64,000 nt of DNA from Seongchinamella unica (lineage in GTDB: Bacteria > Pseudomonadota > Gammaproteobacteria > Pseudomonadales > Halieaceae): positions 443,231 to 507,230 of the forward strand of contig NZ_SMSE01000003.1 in assembly GCF_004354085.1 (NCBI RefSeq). Reading direction: 5' to 3'. The notes under the pieces were generated by a model. The model worked only from the letters and a program-made list of their open reading frames with translations, ran no database searches and was not told where the DNA came from. This document shows, piece after piece, positions 58,919-64,000 of the stretch; positions within the stretch are counted from its first letter, which is position 1, and each line of letters begins with the position of its first letter. Position numbers and translations under genes: made by a program.

Positions 58919-59811
58919 TGCGCTACCGTGTCCGCCACTCCACCCACTACCGGTACTCGGCCAGGGTAACCTCCTGTTATAACCTGGCCTATGTGCTGCC
59001 ACGAGATACCCGGCGCCAGAAGTGCCTGAGCAGCCGGGTGAGCGTGTCGCCACAACCGGCCATTACCCGCACGCGCAGCGACTATTTCGGCAACCAGGCC
59101 TACCACTTTGAGATCCAGCGCCCGCACAGGGAGCTGGTGATCTCGGTGGAGAGCGAAATCCGGGTTTCCCACCCGGACCAGGGCCTCAACCTCGACCTGG
59201 GCATATCCTACGAGCAGGCCGTGCAGCAGATCCGCAAGGACCGCTCCCAGCAGGCGCTGAACGCGCGGGAGTACCTGCTTGACTCCCCGATGATCGCAGC
59301 CAGCGAAGAACTGGCCCAGTATGCCCATCAGTCGTTTGCCCCGGACAAGTCGCTCAGGTCCTGTGTGGCCGACCTGACCAGCCGGATCTTCAGCGACTTT
59401 ACCTACGACCCGGACTTCACCACCATCGCCACGCCGCTGGCGGAGGTGCTGGAACATCGCCGCGGCGTCTGCCAGGACTTCGCCCACCTGCAGATAGGCT
59501 GCCTGCGTGCGGTGGGCATTCCCGCCAAGTACGTGTCCGGTTATATCGAAACCCTGCCGGCGCCCGGCGAAGAAAAGCTGGTAGGCGCCGACGCCACCCA
59601 CGCCTGGATCGCCTACTATTGCCCGGACGAGGGCTGGGTGGAATTCGACCCCACCAACGACACCCCGGCCCACACCCAACATATCGTTACCGCTTTTGGC
59701 CGGGATTATTTCGATGTTACCCCGGTCAAAGGGGTGATTTTCGGTGGTGGGGATCATCCGCAGTTAAGTGTTTCGGTCGATGTGGCGCGGTTAGAGGAAG
59801 CTGCGCCTTAA
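58918..59811 (+). CDS. Transglutaminase family protein
   Basis: A 297-residue cysteine-protease-type transglutaminase fold. N-terminal beta part MRYRVRHSTHYRYSARVTSC, then Cys in RRGVCQDFAHLQIGCLRAVG (around 184), His in DATHAWIAYY, Asp in VEFDPTNDT; the triad is complete. No signal peptide. Overlaps the fused gene by one base and ends the cassette; a large repeat block follows. Confidence 0.93.
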   Translation: MRYRVRHSTHYRYSARVTSCYNLAYVLPRDTRRQKCLSSRVSVSPQPAITRTRSDYFGNQAYHFEIQRPHRELVISVESEIRVSHPDQGLNLDLGISYEQAVQQIRKDRSQQALNAREYLLDSPMIAASEELAQYAHQSFAPDKSLRSCVADLTSRIFSDFTYDPDFTTIATPLAEVLEHRRGVCQDFAHLQIGCLRAVGIPAKYVSGYIETLPAPGEEKLVGADATHAWIAYYCPDEGWVEFDPTNDTPAHTQHIVTAFGRDYFDVTPVKGVIFGGGDHPQLSVSVDVARLEEAAP

Positions 59812-59842
59812 GCGCGTCATTTCCGCACCGACGGATGCCCAG

Positions 59843-60088
59843 CACCGTCATTCCAGCAGGGGCTCCATACACCGTCATTCCAGCAGGGCTCCATAACACC
59901 GTCATTCCAGCAGGGCTCCACACACCGTCATTCCAGCAGGGCTCCATACACCGTCATTCCAGCAGGGCTCCATACACCGTCATTCCAGCAGGGCTCCACA
60001 CACCGTCATTCCAGCAGGGCTCCACACACCGTCATTCCAGCAGGGTTCCACACACCGTCATTCCCGCGGAAGCGGGAATCCAGCGACT
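59843..60088. repeat. Eight-copy 26-base minisatellite ending in a REP
   Basis: Units of CACCGTCATTCCAGCAGGGC then TCCATA begin at 59843, 59870, 59897, 59923, 59949, 59975, 60001 and 60027 (26 bases, the first two 27). The ninth start (60053) runs into a full REP, CACCGTCATTCCCGCGGAAG then CGGGAATCCAG. Every unit starts with the REP outer arm CCGTCATTCC. Not CRISPR: units touch with no spacers. Confidence 0.93.
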
Positions 60089-60174
60089 GGATTGCCCGAG
60101 ACCATCTCTACACGAAGTCGATCTGACGCGGGAGGAGCGCCCACAAATGAACCGCGGGTAACTGCGGCGGGTAG

Positions 60175-60290
60175 CTGGATTCCCGCTTCCGCGGGAATGA
60201 CGCCGGAGGAGCGGGAATGACGCGGGAGGCGCGGGAATGACGCCGGAGGAGCGGGAATGACGCGGGAGGTGCGGGAATGACGGCCGGGGG
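60175..60290. repeat. REP palindrome with a five-copy 20-base minisatellite
   Basis: CTGGATTCCCGC / GCGGGAATGACG (60175-60202), then exact 20-base units GCGGGAATGACGCCGGAGGA or GCGGGAATGACGCGGGAGGC at 60191, 60211, 60231, 60251 and 60271, alternating in form. It is the mirror partner of the REP at 60053-60088; the two REPs face inward and the arrays extend outward on both sides. Confidence 0.93.
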
Positions 60291-60344
60291 TGCAGGCTGC
60301 TAAACTCCGCCCCTGCTAACTCACAGCCTGGAAGCTCCTGAACA

Positions 60345-62009
60345 ATGGCCCAATACGTCTACACCATGAACCGGGTCGGCAAGATCGTGCCGCCAAAAAA
60401 AGAAATCCTCAAGGACATCTCCCTGTCCTTTTTCCCCGGCGCCAAGATCGGCGTGCTGGGCCTGAACGGCGCCGGCAAGTCCACCCTGCTGCGCATCATG
60501 GCGGGGGTGGATACGGATATTGTGGGCGAGGCCCGCCCCCAGCCCGGCATCAAGATCGGCTACCTGCCCCAGGAGCCCCAGCTGGACCCTGCCAAGGACG
60601 TGCGCGGCAACGTCGAAGAGGGCGTACAGGAGGCCATCGACGCACTCGCGGGACTGGAGAAAGTCTACGCTGACTACGCTGAGCCCGATGCCGATTTCGA
60701 CGCCCTGGCCAAGGAGCAGGCCCGGCTGGAAGACATTATCCAGGCCACCGATGCCCACAACCTGGAACACAAGCTGGAGGTGGCCGCCGATGCCCTGCGC
60801 CTGCCCCCCTGGGATGCAGACGTGACGACCCTGTCCGGCGGTGAACGCCGCCGGGTAGCGCTGTGCCGGCTGTTGCTTTCCAACCCGGACATGATCCTGC
60901 TGGACGAACCCACCAACCACCTCGACGCGGAAAGTGTCGCCTGGCTTGAGCGCTTCCTGGAGGACTTTCCCGGCACGGTGGTGGCCATCACCCACGATCG
61001 CTACTTCCTCGACAACGCCGCCGGCTGGATCCTGGAACTGGACCGGGGCTACGGCATTCCCTACGAAGGCAACTACTCCGACTGGCTGGACGCCAAGGAA
61101 AAACGCCTGGAGCAGGAAAAACGCCAGGAAGCCTCCCACCAGAAAGCGATCAAGGCGGAGCTGGAGTGGGTGCGCTCCAACCCCAAGGGACGCCAGGCCA
61201 AGAGCAAGGCGCGCCTGGCCCGCTTCGATGAACTGCAGTCACAGGAATTCCAGAGCCGTAACGAGACCAACGAGATCTACATTCCCCCGGGACCGCGCCT
61301 GGGTGACAACGTCATCGAGGTCAGCAACCTGAAGAAAACCTTCGGCGATCGCCTGCTGTTCGACGATGTCAGTTTCGTGGTACCCCCGGGTTCGATCGTG
61401 GGCATCATCGGCGCCAACGGCATGGGTAAATCCACCCTGTTCAAGATCATGGTCGGCCAGGAACAGCCGGATGGTGGTGAGGTAAAAGTCGGTGAAACGG
61501 TGAAGCTGGGCTACGTCGACCAGTCCCGCGATGACCTGGACGGCAGCAAGACCGTGTGGGAAGAGATTTCCGACGGCCACGACATCATTCGTATCGGCAA
61601 CTACGAAGTGCCTTCCCGCTCCTACTGCGGGCGCTTCAACTTCAAGGGCTCGGACCAGCAAAAATACGTCAAGGACCTGTCCGGCGGTGAGCGCAACCGC
61701 CTGCACCTGGCCAAGTTGCTCAAACAGGGCGCCAATGTGCTGTTGCTGGACGAACCCACCAACGACCTGGACGTGGAAACCCTGCGCGCCCTGGAAGAAG
61801 CCCTGCTGGCGTTTCCCGGCTCGGCCCTGGTCATCTCCCACGACCGCTGGTTCCTGGACCGTATCGCCACCCACATCCTCGCCTACGAGGACGATGGCGG
61901 CGTGGTGTTCCACGAGGGTAACTTCAGTGACTACGAGGAAGCCCGCAAGAAGCGACTGGGCGCGGCGGCGGACCAGCCCCACCGGGTAAAGTACCGCAAA
62001 CTGAAATAG
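60345..62009 (+). CDS. ettA: Energy-dependent translational throttle protein EttA (ABC-F ATPase)
   Basis: Ribosome E-site ABC-F protein that gates the first elongation step according to ADP/ATP. 554 residues, standard. [20 protein letters not shown] is the EttA-specific start. Two ABC domains: Walker [10 protein letters not shown] (39-47) and GANGMGKST, signatures [16 protein letters not shown] and [15 protein letters not shown], Walker [16 protein letters not shown] and [15 protein letters not shown]. The arm domain (about 95-140) and the basic linker ([17 protein letters not shown]) are present. Confidence 0.97.
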   Translation: MAQYVYTMNRVGKIVPPKKEILKDISLSFFPGAKIGVLGLNGAGKSTLLRIMAGVDTDIVGEARPQPGIKIGYLPQEPQLDPAKDVRGNVEEGVQEAIDALAGLEKVYADYAEPDADFDALAKEQARLEDIIQATDAHNLEHKLEVAADALRLPPWDADVTTLSGGERRRVALCRLLLSNPDMILLDEPTNHLDAESVAWLERFLEDFPGTVVAITHDRYFLDNAAGWILELDRGYGIPYEGNYSDWLDAKEKRLEQEKRQEASHQKAIKAELEWVRSNPKGRQAKSKARLARFDELQSQEFQSRNETNEIYIPPGPRLGDNVIEVSNLKKTFGDRLLFDDVSFVVPPGSIVGIIGANGMGKSTLFKIMVGQEQPDGGEVKVGETVKLGYVDQSRDDLDGSKTVWEEISDGHDIIRIGNYEVPSRSYCGRFNFKGSDQQKYVKDLSGGERNRLHLAKLLKQGANVLLLDEPTNDLDVETLRALEEALLAFPGSALVISHDRWFLDRIATHILAYEDDGGVVFHEGNFSDYEEARKKRLGAAADQPHRVKYRKLK

Positions 62010-62017
62010 GCACACCC

Positions 62018-62047
62018 GGGGCCCCGTTGACGCGGACGTGGGGCCCC
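62018..62047 (+). terminator. Possible hairpin terminator after ettA
   Basis: GGGGCCCC at 62018-62025 and again at 62040-62047 can pair across a 14-base loop, 9 bases after the ettA stop. There is no T-run, so termination is only suggested. Confidence 0.4.
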
Positions 62048-62084
62048 TGCTGTGGTCAGCGAGTCCTGCCGGCGACCCGGCTGG

Positions 62085-62537
62085 TCAGTTCTTGTTGACG
62101 AAGTTCGGGTCCAGCGTATAGGTGGTACCAGCACTGGTCACGTACAGGTTGTAAGGGTGGGTGACACCTTCGGAGGTGCCGTCGGAGTCATCGTCCTCCA
62201 GTTCCAGTTCCGTGTTGTTATTGGTCGGCTGGTTAGAGCCGATGGTGAAGGTGAGAAAACTGTCCCCGGGGACAAGATCCTGCCAGTTGCCGGCATCGTC
62301 CTGCAGGCGGATGACCGCTGTGCCGTCGGCGGGAAAGGTATACCCCTCCACCTCCAGTTCGAAGGTCACGTTGGTGTCTTCATAGACCGTCACGTTGCCC
62401 TGGCCGTCTACACTCGGCGGGGTCTTGCCACTGCCGGAGTTCGAGGCATTGGTCTGGCTGTAGCTCCCGGTGGCTTTGCCATCGACAACCGTGATTTCAT
62501 CAATCTTTACGTTCAGAACTGCTTTATTGTTGTCCAT
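62085..62537 (-). CDS. Small acidic protein, unknown function
   Basis: A 150-residue soluble protein without signal peptide. Predicted mostly beta: VLNVKIDEITVVDGKATGSY, YEDTNVTFELEVEG, GDSFLTFTIGSN, then an acidic run (ELELEDDDSDG) and the C-terminal TTYTLDPNFVNKN. I do not recognise a domain with certainty; it resembles small proteins that accompany large TPR or kinase signalling proteins. It follows the TPR gene by about 17 bases on the same strand, so is probably cotranscribed. Confidence 0.7.
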   Translation of the reverse strand: MDNNKAVLNVKIDEITVVDGKATGSYSQTNASNSGSGKTPPSVDGQGNVTVYEDTNVTFELEVEGYTFPADGTAVIRLQDDAGNWQDLVPGDSFLTFTIGSNQPTNNNTELELEDDDSDGTSEGVTHPYNLYVTSAGTTYTLDPNFVNKN

Positions 62538-62554
62538 TTTTCCTGCCTTCCCTG

Positions 62555-64000
62555 TTAGCGTCTGTTGTTGGGGCGGCGCTGGCCCTGCGCGGAAAGACTG
62601 CCATCAGCCCCGGACTCAAAGCCCGGGTGCCGGTAACCCCTGTCGCGCAGGTAGGCGGCCAGCGCGTCGGCCCGCTCCTGCTTGCCAAGACGGTGCAACA
62701 CCGTAACCAGCGCCGCAATGCGCGTCGGCTCGAGTTCATCGGGTTCCCCCTCAAGCGCGGCCTGGGCGCGATGCCAGAGTCGCCTGGCCTCGTCCTCGCG
62801 CCCCTGAGTATAGACAATATCCCCCAACAGCAGGCTGGACTCAGCCAGCAGCAGCGGCGCTTCCTTCTGCCCGGCAATGCTGTCGTAGTCGCTCACCAGT
62901 TGCCCATAATAGGTATCGAGCCATTGCTCGGCCTGATCCGTTCGCTGCTGCTCAAAGGCCACCTGCGCCGCCAGGTAGCGGCACCGCCAGTCGAGTTCTA
63001 CCTGCCAGAACAACACCGAGTCATCGCGTTGGCGCAGCGCCTCGGCGAGATTGACACAGGCCCGGGACTGCTCCGCTGCCGCCGCCAGTTCCCCCTGCAA
63101 AACCCTGATCTCGACGAGGTCCTGCAGTAACAGGATGTCCTGTTCCAGGGTCAGGGTGTGATCCGGCTCGAAAGTCTTCATTTCCCTCAACGCGGTGTAC
63201 TCGGGCAGCAGCAGGTCCAGGGCAGCGTCGCTGTCACCCCCGATCAGCGCCAACTGGGCTGCCCCGCGCCTGGCTATGACCAGCTGGCGCCGGGCAGCCT
63301 GGTCAGCGGGATCCTGTTCCAGGACCTGCATCCAGGTGTTGACCTCTTCCCGGCTATGCACGCCGGCCTGTCGGAATTTCTTCTGGTGGCGGTATGCGCT
63401 GGAAAGCCAGGAGTGTATGTTGGCCCACTCATCCGTACGGGGATCCCCCTTTTCCCGCAGCCGTTCCAGCGCATCCACAGCACTGAGCAAATGCGTCTCC
63501 GCCTGCGACCAGTCCTGTATCTCTACCGCCAGGCCGCCCATCGCCTGATGCCCGTAAAACAGCTCCAGCAGCCACCGGGGTTCAGCGGGCTCCAGCTCGA
63601 CCAGTTGTTGCGCATACTGGAGGTATCGTTCAAAGGACACCGAAGCCTGGGCGTAGTGACCCTGCTGGAACGCCACCAGCCCCATCCAGAACACACTCTG
63701 GGCGTGATCGAACACCCGCCGGGGATTATCCGGCTGCGCCACCATCAGCAGTTCGGTGGATTCGGCGGCCAGCGTAAAGCGGTCCAGCGCTGCCTCAACG
63801 TCGCCCTTGAGACCACTGATCTCGCCCAACAGGTGCAAAGCCCGCGCCCGCCGCCCCAGGGACTCCGGTTCCAGGGACTGCTGGTCCTGGCGGGCGTAAT
63901 AGTCCAGTGCCCGGGAGCCGACCACGTCCAGCACGTCCAACCTGCCCACCGGCTCCAGCTTCTCGCGCAGGTCGCTGAGCATGAACTCGATCAGCCCTTC
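62555..64000 (-). CDS. TPR-repeat C-terminal region of a larger protein (partial)
   Basis: The frame is open to the window's right edge, so the N-terminus is missing. At least 481 residues are helical tetratricopeptide-like repeats (ARALHLLGEISGLKGDVEAA; VFWMGLVAFQQGHYAQASVS; LLGDIVYTQGREDEARRLW). The left part, EGLIEFMLSDLREKLEPVGR then LDVLDVVG, is a linker typical of large bacterial proteins in which a kinase, cyclase, NTPase or effector domain precedes the TPRs, so an upstream domain is expected outside the window. Repeats of this kind mediate protein contacts. The C-terminus (SLSAQGQRRPNNRR) is basic and disordered. Confidence 0.75.
   Translation of the reverse strand, partial: EGLIEFMLSDLREKLEPVGRLDVLDVVGSRALDYYARQDQQSLEPESLGRRARALHLLGEISGLKGDVEAALDRFTLAAESTELLMVAQPDNPRRVFDHAQSVFWMGLVAFQQGHYAQASVSFERYLQYAQQLVELEPAEPRWLLELFYGHQAMGGLAVEIQDWSQAETHLLSAVDALERLREKGDPRTDEWANIHSWLSSAYRHQKKFRQAGVHSREEVNTWMQVLEQDPADQAARRQLVIARRGAAQLALIGGDSDAALDLLLPEYTALREMKTFEPDHTLTLEQDILLLQDLVEIRVLQGELAAAAEQSRACVNLAEALRQRDDSVLFWQVELDWRCRYLAAQVAFEQQRTDQAEQWLDTYYGQLVSDYDSIAGQKEAPLLLAESSLLLGDIVYTQGREDEARRLWHRAQAALEGEPDELEPTRIAALVTVLHRLGKQERADALAAYLRDRGYRHPGFESGADGSLSAQGQRRPNNRR

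Noticed and set aside
59843..60052. CRISPR array
   Set aside because: Units are contiguous 26-base tandem repeats without variable spacers, and there are no cas genes.
59619..60161. Plus-strand frame of 180 codons after the last transglutaminase
   Set aside because: It reads through the 26-base minisatellite in a repeating HRHSSR/TVIPAG pattern and overlaps the real gene in another frame.

Overview
The window looks like the chromosome of a free-living, probably marine, gammaproteobacterium with a GC-rich genome. I infer this from gene order. The tRNA-Thr/Tyr/Gly/Thr-tuf cluster next to birA-coaX is the gammaproteobacterial layout, and the nrdR-ribD-ribE-ribBA-ribH-nusB-thiL-pgpA-ribA-ispA-xseB-dxs neighbourhood is the one known from Pseudomonas-type genomes. 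No 16S sequence is present, so the genus is not claimed.

Layout. (1) 1-1000: 5' end of tuf preceded by four tRNA genes, all on the minus strand, with a good sigma-70 promoter. (2) 1000-9270: an accessory stretch between the tRNA/tuf block and coaX-birA. It holds a secreted protein with a C-terminal sorting-type tail, an IS3-family element beside a truncated secreted gene, an acidic-tailed secreted protein, and a GT39-type transferase / sulfotransferase / acyltransferase operon for decorating a surface glycan. (3) 9260-24850: housekeeping and stress genes: coaX, birA, a cation:proton antiporter, yaeQ, an AGMO-like membrane hydroxylase, Ada-AlkA and ogt alkylation repair, a periplasmic metallo-beta-lactamase-fold enzyme, cysQ, a yrfG-like phosphatase, hslR, a diguanylate cyclase and dxs. 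(4) 24870-36480: an AT-richer surface polysaccharide island with glycosyltransferases, a flippase, UDP-xylose synthase, a methyltransferase and RgpF-like and RfbF-like rhamnan genes. Decayed genes sit at both ends (a wecB-like stub on the left; gmd and fcl wrecks on the right) and an fkbM wreck lies inside. (5) 36700-50300: xseB-ispA, ribA, a GSU2403-type nucleotidyltransferase behind a four-site operator, a retropepsin-like protease, pgpA, an HNH nuclease behind a near-consensus LexA box, the thiL-nusB-rib-nrdR operon and glyA. (6) 50500-59810: a five-gene cassette of circularly permuted ATP-grasp, alpha-E and transglutaminase proteins, predicted to make or modify a peptide. (7) 60300-64000: ettA, a small acidic protein, and the TPR-rich C-terminus of a large protein that runs out of the window.

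The most distinctive signal is a family of REP-like palindromes (GTCATTCCCGCG...CGGGAATCCAG type) scattered through the housekeeping parts but absent from the polysaccharide island and from the first 13 kb. Several have seeded minisatellite arrays starting exactly at their outer GTCAT end, and three have become coding sequence: the C-termini of the hydroxylase and of Dxs, and the signal-peptide n-region of the protease. Other points worth a second look are the SOS-box-controlled HNH nuclease splitting thiL from pgpA, the operator cluster covering the nucleotidyltransferase promoter, a RibBA in which both catalytic halves have lost hallmark residues, and the displacement of dxs from its usual place between ispA and ribA.
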